Origin: Strongylocentrotus droebachiensis
Taxonomy: Eukaryota; Echinodermata; Echinoidea; Camarodonta; Strongylocentrotidae
Assembly (NCBI GenBank): GCA_035222895.1
Contig: JAVYIG010009904.1
Coordinates: 1-64,000 of the forward strand
Reading direction: 5' to 3'
DNA length: 64,000 nucleotides
The notes below the pieces were generated by a model. That model was given only the letters and a program-made list of their open reading frames with translations. It made no database searches and was not told the DNA's origin. Below are positions 26,001-37,720 of the stretch, in pieces. Numbering within the stretch: the first letter of the stretch is position 1; each line of letters starts with the position of its first letter. Position numbers and translations under genes: made by a program.

Positions 26001-29000
26001 GCTCACTATAATTTACTTTAGTTACTTTTTAGTCTGGCCAATTTTGAGTACTTCTTGTCTCACAATTGTTACTGCAATGCCGTAGACAGTACAGCCATCG
26101 ACGTGCAGGGTGAGCGACAGTTGTAGATGCCTTGAGAGTTATGGGAGATCAGGTTGGATGATACATGGGCTAGCTGTAACTAGTAAGTAGGGTATAACCT
26201 GTCTTACTAGAGCACCTGTGAATGATGTTCTAGCTGGTCTTGTACCTTAAAATCCTGGAGAACGGTGCAGCAAGATCAGGCATTTTGTTCCTTCTTTTTT
26301 TTCCTTCATTTTGTCCTTCTTTTTTCTCTCTGTAGGGCTAGTTCGTAGTTTAAGGTGCTTGCTATGTGTCATCATGCCATTATCTTCATGCTCGTGACAG
26401 ATCAACGGCTCGCCCAATCAGTTGCTTTGTTTCATTTATTCATGTGGAGTTTTGTTCTATCAGAAACTTAATAATTTTTTGTTCTTGTAAGGCTAACTAG
26501 AATATAGAGTAGTTAATTACTGGCTGAGAGACGGTGACCTATGAATAATGAGCCTACCGGGCCCCGCCCCTTAAACTGTAGGTGAATAGCACGCCCAGGC
26601 AGTAGCTTTATTTATTTTCCTCTCTCATGTATGCAGAGCCTTGTTCTGTAAGAAACTTAATTTGTCTTCTTTTTCTGTAGGGCTAATTCAAGTTTAGAGT
26701 AGTTAACTCTTAGTTGGGAGACGGTGACCTGTGAACAATAAGCCTACCGGGCCCCCCCCCCCTTTAAACTGTAGTTGCTTTTTACATTTTATTTATGTAG
26801 AGTGTTTTTCTGTCAGAAACTTAATTATTTTTATATTGCTGTAAGGCTAACTAGAATATAGGGTAGTTAATCATTTGATGGGAGGCGGTGTCCTGGGAAG
26901 AATGAGCCTACCGAGCCCCGCCCCCTAAACTATAGGTGAACAGCGCACCCAGTCACTTGCTATTTTGGTGAAGAGGTTAGTTCCGTCAGGTACTGATTGT
27001 TCACAAAATAATCAAAAGGCTAACCAGAATTTACTTTAGTTATTTTTTTGTCTGGCCAATTTTGAGTACTTCTTGTCTCACAATTGTTACTGTAATGCCG
27101 TAGACAGTACAGCCATCGACGTGCAGGGTGATGAACAGTTGTAGATGCCTTGAGAGTTATGGGAGATCAGGTTGGATGATACATGGGCTAGCTGTAACTA
27201 GTAAGTAGGGTATAACCTGTCTTACTAGAGCACCTTTGAATGATGTTCTAGCTGGTCTTGTACCTTAAATTGCTGGAGAACGGTGCAGCAAGATCAGGCA
27301 TTTTGTTCCTTCTTTTTTTTCCTTCATTTTTTCCTTCTTTTTTCTCTCTGTAGGGCTAGTTCGTAGTTTAAGGTGCTTGCTATGTGTCATCATGCCATTA
27401 TCTCCATGCTCGTGACAGATCAACGGCTCGCCCAATCAGTTGCTTTGTTTCATTTATTCATGTGGAGTTTTGTTCTATCAGAAACTTAATTATTTTTTGT
27501 TCTTGTAAGGCTAACTAAAATATAGGTTATTTAATTACTGGTTTGGAGAGGATGACCTGTGAAAAATGATCCTACCGGGCCTCGCCCCTTTAACTGTACG
27601 GGAATAGCACGCCCAGACAGTGGCTTTTTTTTTCTTCCATCTCTCTTATATTCAGAGCCTTGTTCTGTAAGAAAGTTAATTTTTCTTCTTTTTCTGTAGG
27701 GCTATTAAAAGTTTAGCGTAGTTACCTCTTAGTTGGGAGACGGTGACCTGTGAACAATAAGCCTACCGGGCCCCGCCCTTTAAACTGTAGTTGCTGTTTA
27801 TATTTTATTTATGTAGAGTTTTTTTTCTGTCGGAAACTTAATTATGTTTTTATTGCTGTAAGGTTAACTAGAATATAGGGTAGTTAATCATTTGATGGGA
27901 GGCGGTGTTCTGGTAAGAATGAGCCTACCGGGACCCGCCCCCTAAACTATAGGTGAACAGCGCACCCAGTCACTTGCTATTTTGGTGAAGAGGTTTGTTT
28001 CGTCAGGTACTGATTGTTCACAAAATAATAAAAAGGCTCACTATAATTTACTTTAGTTACTTTTTAGTCTGGCCAATTTTGAGTACTTCTTGTCTCACAA
28101 TTGTTACTGCAATGCCGTAGACAGTACAGCCATCGACGTGCAGGGTGAGCGACAGTTGTAGATGCCTTGAGAGTTATGGGAGATCAGGTTGGATGATACA
28201 TGGGCTAGCTGTAACTAGTAAGTAGGGTATAACCTGTCTTACTAGAGCACCTGTGAATGATGTTCTAGCTGGTCTTGTACCTTAAAATCCTGGAGAACGG
28301 TGCAGCAAGATCAGGCATTTTGTTCCTTCTTTTTTTTCCTTCATTTTGTCCTTCTTTTTTCTCTCTGTAGGGCTAGTTCGTAGTTTAAGGTGCTTGCTAT
28401 GTGTCATCATGCCATTATCTTCATGCTCGTAACAGATCAACGGCTCGCCCAATCAGTTGCTTTGTTTCATTTATTCATGTGGAGTTTTGTTCTATCAGAA
28501 ACTTAATTATTTTTTGTTCTTGTAAGGCTAACTAGAATATGGGGTATTTATTTACTGGTTTGGAGACGATGACCTGTGAAAATGATCCTACCGGTTTCGC
28601 CCCTTAAACTGTAGGTGAATAGCACGCCCAGACAGTAGCTTTTTTTCTTTTCCTCTCTCTTATATTCAGAGCCTTGTTCTGTAAGAAAGTTAATTGTTCT
28701 TCTTTTTCTGTAGGGATATTAAAAGTTTAGCGTAGTTACCTCTTAGTTGGGAGACGGTGACCTGTGAGCAATAAGCCTACCGGGCCCCGCCCTTTAAACT
28801 GTAGTTGCTTTTTACATTTTATTTATGTAGGGTTTTTTTCTGTCAGAAACTTAATTATGTTTATATTGCTGTAAGGCTAACTAGAATATAGGGTAGTTAA
28901 TCATTTGATGGGAGGCCATGTCCTGGGAAGAATGAGCCTACAGGGCCCCGCCCCCTAAACTACAGGTAAACAGCGCATCCAGTCACTTGCTATTTTGGTG

Positions 29001-32000
29001 AAGAGGTTAGTTTCTTAAGGCACTGATTGTTCACAAATTAATCGAAAGGCTCACCAGAATTTACTTTAGTTATTTTTTAGTCTGGCCAATTTTGAGTACT
29101 TCTTGTCTCACAATTATTACTGTAATGCCGTAGACAGTACAGCCATCGACGTGCAGGGTGAACGACAGTTGTAGATGCCTTGAGAGTTATGGGAGATCAG
29201 GTTGGATGATACATGGGCTAGCTGTAACTAGTAAGTAGGGTATAACCTGTCTTACTAGAGCACCTGTCAATGATGTTCTAGCTGGTCTTGTACCTTAAAT
29301 TGCTGGAGAACGGTGCAGCAAGATCAGGCATTTTGTTCCTTCTTTTTTTTTCCTTCATTTTTTCCTTCTTTTTTCTCTCTGTAGGGCTAGTTCGTAGTTT
29401 AAGGTGCTTGCTATGTGTCATCATGCCATTATCTTCATGCTCGTGACAGATCAACGGCTCGCCCAATCAGATGCTTTGTTTTATTTATTCATGTGTAGTT
29501 TTGTTCTATCAGAAACTTAATTATTTTTTGTTCTTGTAAGGCTAACTAGAATATGGGGTATTTATTTACTGGTTTGGAGACGATGACCTGTGAATAATGA
29601 TCCTACCGGTTTCGCCCCTTCAACTGTAGGTGAATAGCACGCCCAGACAGTAGCTTTTTTTCTTTTCCTCTCTCTTATATTCAGAGCCTTGTTCTGTAAG
29701 AAAGTTAATTTTTCTTCTTTTTCTGTAGGGCTATTAAAAGTTTAGCGTAGTTACCTCTTAGTTGGGAGACGGTGACCGGTGAGCAATAAGCCTACCGGGC
29801 CCCGCCCTTTAAACTGTAGTTGCTTTTTACATTTGATTAATGTAGGGTTTTTTTCTGTCAGAAACTTAATTATGTTTTTATTGCTGTAAGGCTAACTAGA
29901 ATATAGGATAGTTAATCATTTGATGGGAGGCGGTGTCCTGGGAAGAATGAGCCTACAGGGCCCCGCCCCCTGAACAGCGCATCCAGTCACTTGCTATTTT
30001 GGTGAAGAGGTTAGTTTCGTCAGGTACTGATTGTTCACAAAATAATCGAAAGGCTCACCAGAATTTACTTTAGTTATTTTTTAGTCTGGCCAATTTTGAA
30101 TACGTCTTGTCTCACAATTGTTACTGTAATGCCGTAGACAGTACAGCCATCGACGTGCAGGGTGAACGACAGTTGTAGATGCCTTGAGAGTTATGGGAGA
30201 TCAGGTTGGATGATACATGGGCTAGCTGTAACTAGTAAGTAGGGTATAACCTGTCTTACTAGAGCACCTGTCAATGATGTTCTAGCTGGTCTTGTACCTT
30301 AAATTGCTGGAGAACGGTGCAGCAAGATCAGGCATTTTGTTCCTTCTTTTTTTTTCCTTCATTTTTTCCTTCTTTTTTCTCTCTGTAGGGCTAGTTCGTA
30401 GTTTAAGGTGCTTGCTATGTGTCATCATGCCATTATCTTCATGCTCGTGACAGATCAACGGCTTGCCCAATCAGATGCTTTGTTTTATTTATTCATGTGT
30501 AGTTTTGTTCTATCAGTAACTTAATTATTTTTTGTTCTTGTAAGGCTAACTAGAATATGGGGTATTTATTTACTGGTTTGGAGACGATGACCTGTGAATA
30601 ATGATCCTACCGGTTTCGCCCCTTCAACTGTAGGTGAATAGCACGCCCAGACAGTAGCTTTTTTTCTTTTCCTCTCTCTTATATTCAGAGCCTTGTTCTG
30701 TAAGAAAGTTAATTTTTCTTCTTTTTCTGTAGGGCTATTAAAAGTTTAGCGTAGTTACCTCTTAGTTGGGAGACGGTGACCGGTGAGCAATAAGCCTACC
30801 GGGCCCCGCCCTTTTAACTGTAGTTGCTTTTTACATTTTATTAATGTAGGGTTTTTTTCTGTCAGAAACTTAATTATGTTTTTATTGCTGTAAGGCTAAC
30901 TAGAATATAGGGTAGTTAATCATTTGATGGGAGGCGGTGTCCTGGGAAGAATGAGCCTACAGGGCCCCGCCCCCTGAACAGCGCATCCAGTCACTTGCTA
31001 TTTTGGTGAAGAGGTTAGTTTCTTAAGGTACTGATTGTTCACAAAATAATCGAAAGGCTCACCAGAATTTACTTTAGTTATTTTTTAGTCTGGCCAATTT
31101 TGAATACGTCTTGTCTCACAATTGTTACTGTAATGCCGTAGACAGTACAGCCATCGACGTGCAGGGTGATGGACAGTTGTAGATGCCTGGAGAGTTATGG
31201 GAGATCAGGTTGGATGATACATGGGCTAGCTGTAACTAGTAAGTAGGGTATAACCTGTCTTACTAGAGCACCTGTGAATGATGTTCTAGCTGGTCTTGTA
31301 CCTTAAATTGCTGGAGAACGGTGCAGCAAGATCAGGCATTTTGTTCCTTCTTTTTTTTTCCTTCATTTTGTCCTTCTTTTTTCTCTCTGTAGGGCTTGTT
31401 CGTAGTTTAAGGTGCTTGCTATGTGTCATCATGCCATTATCTTCATGCTCGTGACAGATCAACGGCTCGCCCAATCAGATGCTTTGTTTTATTTATTCAT
31501 GTGTAGTTTTGTTCTATCAGAAACTTAATTATTTTTTGTTCTTGTAAGGCTAACTAGAATATGGGGTATTTAATTACTGGTTTGGAGACGATGACCTGTG
31601 AATAATGATTCTACCGGTTTCGCCCCTTTAACTGTAGATGAATAGCACGCCCAGACAGTAGCTTTTTTTCTTTTCCTCTCTCTTATATTCAGTGTCTTGT
31701 TCTGTAAGAAAGTTAATTTTTCTTCTTTTTCTGTAGGGCTATTAAAAGTTTAGCGTAGTTACCTCTTAGTTGGGAGACGGTGACCGGTGAGCAATAAGCC
31801 TACCGGGCCCCGCCCTTTAAACTGTAGTTGCTTTTTACATTTTATTTATGTAGGGTTTTTTTCTGTCAGAAACTTAATTATGTTTATATTGCTATAAGGC
31901 TAACTAGAATATAGGGTAGTTAATCATTTGATGGGAGGCGGTGTCCTGGGAAGAATGAGCCTACCGGGCCCCGCCCCCTAAACTATAGGTGAACAGCGCA

Positions 32001-32907
32001 TCCAGTCACTTGCTATTTTGGTGAAGAGGTTAGTTTCGTCAGGTACTGATTGTTCACAAAATAATTGAAATGCTCACTATAATTTACTTTAGTTATTTTT
32101 TAGTCTGGCCAATTTTGAGTACTTCTTGTCTCACAATTGTTACTATAATGCCGCAGACAGTACAGCCAGCGACGTGCAGGGTGATGGACAGTTGTAGATG
32201 CATTGAGAGTTATGGGAGATCAGGTTGGATGATACATGGACTAGCTGTAACTAGTAGGTAGGGTATAACCTGTATTACTAGAGCACCTGTGAATGATGTT
32301 CTAGCTGGTCTTGTACCTTAAATTGCTGGAGAACGGTGCAGCAAGATCAGGCATTTTGTTCCTTCTTTTTTTGTCCTTCTTTTTTTCCTTCTTTTTTCTC
32401 TCTGTAGGGATAGTTCGTAGTTTAAGGTGCTTGCTATGTGTCATCATGCCATTCTCTTCATGCTCGTGACAGATCAACGGCTCGCCCAATCAGTTGCTTT
32501 GTTTCATTAATTCATGTGGAGTTTTGTTCTATCAAAAACTTAATTATTTTTTGTTCTTGTAAGGCTAACTAGAATATAGGGTAGTTAATTACTGGCTGAG
32601 AGACGCTGACCTGTGAATAATGAGCCTACCGGGCTCCGCCCCTTAAACTGTAGGTGAATAGCACGCCCAGGCAGTAGCTTTATTTATTTTCCTCTCTCAT
32701 GTATGCAGAGCCTTGTTCTGTAAGAAACTTAATTTGTCTTCTCTTTCTGTAGGGCTAATTCAAGTTTAGAGTAGTTAATCATTTGATGGGAGGCGGTGTC
32801 CTGTGAACAATAAGCCTACCGGGCCCCGCCCTTTAAACTGTAGTTGGTTTTTTAAATTTTATGTATGTAGAGTTTCGTTCTGTCAGGAACTTAATTCTTT
32901 TTTGGGG

Positions 32908-33277
32908 TTAAAGGTAAAGACCAGTATTGGAAACGCCCCAATTTCAAAAAAATGAAATGGAAGCTCTCATTACCAATCATGTGAAAGAATATGTTTTGAC
33001 TAAGACATGATGATAACAAATTTGCCGGGAAACCGCCTACTAATTCATATATTTGGTAAATTTGTTTCTCTCGTGGTCTTGTGAGAGATATAGGGTAGTC
33101 CCATATTTCTGTGTATAGTGCTTGTAACTTTACGAAGAATGGGCCAAATTTCTTATCATTTTGATGATTCCAGAACCTTGCAGATGCTAGATGCTAGATG
33201 ATGAACCTTTTCTGATCGATTCCACAACGTTTCTTTTACAATGCAATCGCACGACCATTACTGGTCTTTACCTTTAA
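32908..33277. mobile_element. 370-bp TIR element (MITE) inserted in the satellite
   Basis: The ends are inverted repeats, TTAAAGGTAAAGACCAGTA at the left and its exact complement at the right. The element splits a satellite subunit: TCAGGAACTTAATT lies to the left and GGCTAACTAGAATATAGGG to the right. A diverged relative of the same length class lies at 51806-52160, sharing both ends and blocks such as CCAATCAT and GCCGGGAAACCGCCTA. There is no coding capacity. TTAA at each end is compatible with a TTAA target duplication. Confidence 0.85.
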
Positions 33278-33835
33278 GGCTAACTAGAATATAGGGTAGT
33301 TAATCATTTGATGGGAGGCGGTGTCCTGTGAAGAATGAGCCTACCTGGCCCCGCCCCCTTAACTCTAGGTGAACAGCGCACCCAGTCACTTGCTATTTTG
33401 GTGAAGAGGTTAGTTTTGTCAGGTACTGATTGTTCACAAAATAATCGAAAGGCTCACCATAATTTAGTTTGTTAGTTTTTAGTCTGCAGACGGTCGATTT
33501 TTTGTTTGTAGAGGGGGGGGGGGGGTTGAATTTGGCCCCACCAAATTAAGGGGGACTAAGTGCCATACACAGGTTTTCCTACAAACAGACACCAGAAATA
33601 CCATGTTTGTATCGTTTGATAGTGTATATATTCAATGAGTATCCATATTGTATGCCATGTTCGTCTTTTGCATGATTTCCGGATTTTATTCTCTGCAATC
33701 GGTCAGGAGGTTCGTTAGTGTAGATATATGTAGTTCCTGGCTGAGCGATGGTGAGCTGTGAATGATGAGCATACACGGCTCTCCCCTTAAACTATAGGTG
33801 AACAGCACGCTCAATTATATACACTGGTTTGTTTG
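33278..33835. repeat. Right, degenerate edge of the satellite array
   Basis: Satellite subunits continue after the MITE (33280-33490, with GGCTAACTAGAATATAGGG and GGCGGTGTCCTG). They are broken by about 230 bp of unrelated DNA holding a G13-14 run, then resume once at 33725-33815 (GTTCCTGGCTGAGCGATGG, then CTTAAACTATAGGTGAACAG). Similarity falls off with distance from the core. Confidence 0.75.
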
Positions 33836-34194
33836 TTTGTTTTTATTTTTGTTTTCTTTCTGTAGACCTTTGCATAGTTTTCCGTATATTCAATGACACT
33901 GATTTGTCTTTACGTTTTTATGTTTTCGTGTGAACATAGTTTACCTCTTACCATTTATATTTTGGGATGTAAGCCTTTTGAATGATTCACTTCATCTCTG
34001 GAAATAGTCATAGTGCTCCATGGATTGCGTATACACCTCAGATATTATTGGCCCCTTCCATCCTGTTTGTAGAGGCATGCATTTCACAATGCCTGTGTCC
34101 CATTTTTCTTTGTCCCTTTCAGTATTACTCAAGTTCCATACCTTACGATGGCTTGATACTATAGGTTTCCAAACGTTTTGAAGTAATGTAATTC
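33836..34194. other. Unannotated spacer
   Basis: T-rich DNA with a (GTTT)n stretch near 33828-33845. I see no gene or repeat that I can name. Confidence 0.3.
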
Positions 34195-34370
34195 TTTCTA
34201 TTGGGGGCGGGAAGAGGGAGGCGATAGAGTGGTGGCGGAGGAGGGAAGGGCGAGAGAGTGGCGGGTAGGGAGGGGCGGTAGAGTGGCGGTGAGGGGCAGG
34301 GGAGAGGGGAAGGGGAGATAGATGGGAATAGGGGAAGGAGGGGAGAGAGTGACGGGGGGTATTTCCAGTG
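34195..34370. repeat. Purine-rich minisatellite
   Basis: Degenerate repeats of GGGGAGGGAGA and AGAGTGGCGG type units, about 175 bp long and almost free of C and T. A similar purine-rich block at 40860-41155 also lies just ahead of a broken minus-strand exon copy. The two loci therefore appear to be duplicates. Confidence 0.8.
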
Positions 34371-34495
34371 GGGCTATTGTACGTATCAGAAAGGTGAGCC
34401 CGTTTTATTTTTTAGGTTATAGGGTAGAAATTTTACAGCAGTAAATTCGGGACTAAAACGGGAAAGAGTTGCAAATGTTTTTACACATGACTTTC

Positions 34496-34657
34496 TTATC
34501 TCGTTGGTTCATTGAAATTTGCACCATCCATTCCGTGCCTAACCTTTTGTTTGAGTCTAATCAGTTATGGTGACAAGCATGATTCTGAAGTGCCGCTGGT
34601 GACTTCAAAAGCAGGTTTCCCTCTCTACCACTGGATCATGGAATGGCAGAGACAACC
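34496..34657 (-). pseudogene. Broken Ig-like exon, minus-strand copy A
   Basis: The reverse complement aligns along its length with the plus-strand exons at 1413 and 36871. An acceptor remnant CTCTAG is followed by GGTTGTCTC, then GAGGGAAACCTGCTT, a CATGCTTGTCACC block and a GGATGGTGCAAATTTC end. Lesions are a TGA where the first conserved Cys codon (TGT) should be, a one-base deletion after CATGCTTGTCACC, and a donor changed from GTAAGAAAG to ATAAGAAAG. It cannot be a working exon. Confidence 0.75.
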
Positions 34658-34699
34658 CTAGAGCCAGAGAACAAGCAGAGAACGATGTCAAATCCCGCT

Positions 34700-36150
34700 G
34701 CTGATGGTCATGTTTGTGAGCGTATGATCTATTGAAATAAAGATTTGTGAGGCAAGTGCTTGCTTAGTATGTGCACTGTTTACAGTGCTGATATTCGACA
34801 GGCATAGCTTCACAGGTCCTTGTTTCAGTGGTAGTCAGTGTAGTCACTGTGATGATCTTAGATCTAATACCCTTGGATACCCCCCCCCCCCTAAATCTGA
34901 ATAAAACCTTCACATGTTGGGGGCAGGCTGTGGCATTTCATTTAGTATTCAGACAAAGATTCAACCTGGGAATTAATTTCAGTAGATTTCGATTTTTTTT
35001 TTTAATTTTGAGAAAATGAGAATATAATTATAGACTATTTGTTTTCAATCAGTCATTTTATAAGGTATCCATTTTCATTATTTATATATATATGTTGAAC
35101 AAGTCAAATTGTATATAAATTCATTTCAGAATCATAAAGAAAAGAATCTTGAAATAAATTATCAACATTCCGTTATAGACAAGAAAAACTTAATCATTTT
35201 GACTTATACGCTTTACGTGCGTTACATACCCCCTTTTTACACTTTTATTTGTTTTCAAAATAAAAAAAGTACATTGATAGGACCAAGAATTATTTTTTGA
35301 ACATTTTGTATCTCTCATAAAACCTTTGATTTTTTATACAAGATGCTAGAATTTTTCATCGATTAATAATGGACGCAATATCAAAATTTCCGCAGATTCA
35401 CGAATTCGCTTAGCTCTGTCTAATAAGATACAGAACTGTGAAGCGTATTGCACTTTACGGCGTCATAAAAGAACCGCGCGCCGCGGGTATCTGAACGAGG
35501 CTTTAGTGCATGGCGTTAAATTTGCTCCTTCTGGCTAGAGAGAGGGGGAAGAGTCCTTGATAGAATACTCCTGAAACTCCTGATTCCCAATCTAGGGGCA
35601 GTTTACAGGCCTGGGACTGAAATGACACATATTGTCTTGTTTTCACACTTTGGTATCCAGTAGTTACCCCTCCTCCTCAAATCTCTACTAAAGATTAAAG
35701 GTCAAACATCTCTATACAGTCATGGTTGATTAGCCAGATATTATGATACATTTGGGACTTTGCACTGGAAAACGTAATGATAATGGAGGCTTGTTTTCTT
35801 TGCAGGTCTTTCTGAAAGGCATTTTTCTTTCATGTTTGTTTCATATCAAGTCATAGGGTTACTTACTTCAAATACAAATGGTGATACGTGCTTGTTGCAA
35901 TTAAGGCAACAATTTCATTTCAGGAAGTTAGCTTTCTAGCCAAAATGTTATTCTATGTCTTTGGTCATATATCTAATTTTCAGTTTTCCATTTGTAAATG
36001 TTAAACTGCCACCCCCCCCCCCCCCAAAAAAAAAAAACAGACATCCAAACGGTAGAAACTTCTTTATAGTATACATCATCATTGGAATGATACAGGTGGA
36101 TGTACTCGTAATGGTCAAAAATGAGCAATACACATATTTTTATTCTAAAA
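34700..36150. other. Non-coding region with homopolymer runs
   Basis: AT-rich, with a C-run near 34880-34892, a poly-T near 34993 and a C15/A12 junction at about 36010-36037. The small open frames are short and low in complexity. No gene is recognised. Confidence 0.35.
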
Positions 36151-36153
36151 TAC

Positions 36154-36300
36154 TTTTTCTTTTTTCTGCGACCTTTGATAAAAGTATATTTTTTCAAGTT
36201 CAAGTTCGTTTATTTATTTCATTTCCATAAAAAACACAGCAAATGCAAAGAAAAATAATTTTTCTTTTTTCTGCGACCTTTGATAAAAGTGTATTTTTGC
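36154..36300 (-). mobile_element. Very short retroelement tail flanked by a long target-site duplication
   Basis: A block of about 38 bp (TTTTTCTTTTTTCTGCGACC and the 18 bases after it) occurs twice, 105 bp apart, at about 36154 and 36259. Between the copies lies a 66-bp insert. On the minus strand the insert reads as an AT-rich 3' end finishing in AATAAATAAACGAACTTG plus a further GAACTTG-type unit. The same (GAACTT)n tail ends another insertion at about 54555. This is the signature of target-primed reverse transcription with extreme 5' truncation. Confidence 0.8.
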
Positions 36301-36870
36301 CCTTAAAAGAGTCTCGAAAGGAGAGTTTTGCACTTTATTATAGGTAACTACTGTTGCAATTTAATTTTTTTTTAAAGACATTAAAACGTCACACATATGT
36401 TCCTGGCTCAAGTAACTGAATTTATTTATACATCTTTGATTATGCCTTCAATATAGTAGGTTTTTGGGGCTGGCCACTTTAGCCATTAATTTTCAAGTTT
36501 GCACAACACACCTTATGTGACGAGAAATGCCATGGCTAAAATAACACTAAGCTTGTGTTTTGAGATGGGATATATCATGTACATGGCTTCTCGGTTAATC
36601 TATTCCTGTGCTTTGGGCTTTCTTTGGGATGCAATATTATTATACACCAGTGACTGAAGAATTAGGCAACCCGATGACGATATTTTAACATCAGATTTCT
36701 CTACCCCTCCCCCTCACTTTCTTAATCGGAGCTTCGCTGGTTCTTTCTCCCCCGGCTCAACCCTCTTGGATGTTGACCTCTGGTCATCCCCTTATTCGCA
36801 CTGCATATCACTCTCATACATCCATAGGTTAGCAGGCTAACATTTTTCTCTTCTTGTTCCCAACCTCTAG
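36300..36870. other. Intron-like spacer upstream of the second Ig-like exon
   Basis: No gene is recognised. The last bases (TCTCTTCTTGTTCCCAACC then TCTAG) form a convincing acceptor that matches the one at 1412. Confidence 0.35.
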
Positions 36871-37032
36871 GGGTGTCTCCTGCCATTTCATGTGAAGATG
36901 GTGCAGAAGGGAATCTGTATTTGGAGCCATCAACTGTTCTCCTGGATCATCCTTGTCACCTGAACTGTGATGACCCAAACATCAGGTTTCGACACTGGAT
37001 GGATGAGAAGCAGATTTCATGGAATCAAGGTA
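36871..37032 (+). CDS. Ig-like module exon, copy 2 (internal exon, gene unknown)
   Basis: A 162-nt phase 1-1 exon, paralogous to 1413-1574. The translation keeps SPAISCEDGAEGNL and the CDDPNIRFRHWMDEKQI segment unchanged, and differs at a few positions (for example LDHPCHLNC against LDPACHLIC). Its donor region is GTAGTAAGAAAG, so either GTAGTA or GTAAGA could be used. Most substitutions leave the frame open, which supports coding use. It could be an alternative exon of the same gene as copy 1, with the satellite in the intervening intron, or an exon of a tandem paralogue. The sequence does not decide between them. The domain call rests on the C-x9-W spacing only. Confidence 0.55.
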
Positions 37033-37635
37033 GTAAGAAAGTCACGTTTAAAAGCATTTGCCATTAATTTTAAGGTTTTTTAAAGGGTTGGTCCAAAATA
37101 TGTAGAATACATCCTTTCTGTCATGATTGGTTTAACATGACAATTTTCGGCATGGCTGTACATTGTCAAATTTCCCAAATGGTATTCTACATACATTAGT
37201 TAGGATTTTGGGGCTTTGTGTTCTGATGTAAGGTGGGAGGGGAGGTATTCATACTTTAAAGGGCTGGCTTGTTTGCGTAAGTTACTTACAGTATGTCAGT
37301 TAGATTCTTCATGGAGGAGGGGGCACGGGTCGGTCTGACCCTTTAATATCCTAGTGGTTTTAATGATTAGATATTTCTATTAATGCTTTGAGAGCATGTC
37401 CTAGATTCCTTCCCTTTGTGGTGTGAATATATTTAGGGTATGCCCGTTGGTTTTTTTAAAGGAGAGGGGGCGGGCCTGCTGTGTCCTTTAATTCGCGAGT
37501 CTTATTGATGTAATATTCTTTCTGTTTGCTGGCTTCTTTTGGGATATGGTCTAGATTTGTTTTCTCCCCTTTTAGTTGTTGTTGAATTCTAGATGGAACG
37601 CATTGATGGGCCACGCCTGTTAATTTTTTGTTGTT
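37033..37635. other. Decayed flank resembling the region after exon copy 1
   Basis: It shares a block with 1600-1680 and holds weak GC-box and T-tract blocks (for example GAGAGGGGGCGGGCC near 37465 and GATGGGCCACGCC near 37605), reminiscent of satellite subunits. I see no gene. Confidence 0.35.
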
Positions 37636-37720
37636 GTATATGTCTGGCCAATTTTGAGCACACCTTGTCTCATAATTGCTACTGCAATAACGTAAACAGT
37701 ACAGCCAGCGACGTGCTTAA
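37636..37720. repeat. Isolated fragment of the satellite monomer
   Basis: GTCTGGCCAATTTTGAGCAC, a CTTGTCTCA block, and then ACAGTACAGCCAGCGACGTG match the conserved core of the 1015-bp monomer in order and spacing. This relic lies about 4 kb beyond the array's right edge. Confidence 0.85.

Larger units (their letters stand above)
5640..32907. repeat. Core macrosatellite: 27 tandem copies of a 1015-bp monomer with nested 169-bp subunits
   Basis: The block GTAGACAGTACAGCC recurs 27 times. Its positions are 5761, 6776, 7792, 8807, 9824, 10839, 11854, 12871, 13886, 14903, 15919, 16936, 17952, 18969, 19985, 21002, 22018, 23035, 24050, 25067, 26082, 27100, 28117, 29130, 30134, 31138 and 32153 (the last is a GCAGACAG variant). 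Mean spacing is 1015 bp; two 1004-bp intervals are explained by an 11-bp deletion (near 29970 and 30975). Within one monomer six subunits begin with GGCTAA or GGCTAG (7878, 8045, 8201, 8391, 8552, 8725, then 8893). The intervals are 167, 156, 190, 161, 173 and 168 bp. Copies are head to tail and mostly differ by scattered substitutions. No long open frame runs through it; the repeated 62-codon minus-strand frames are a by-product. Confidence 0.97.

Noticed and set aside
5640..32907. Tandem array of snRNA, 5S rRNA or tRNA genes
   Set aside because: A monomer-by-monomer reading shows no 5S, U1 or U2 landmark sequences and no paired Pol III boxes.
5640..32907. CRISPR-like array
   Set aside because: Units are long, contiguous and similar throughout, with no short repeats separated by unique spacers, and the DNA is eukaryotic.
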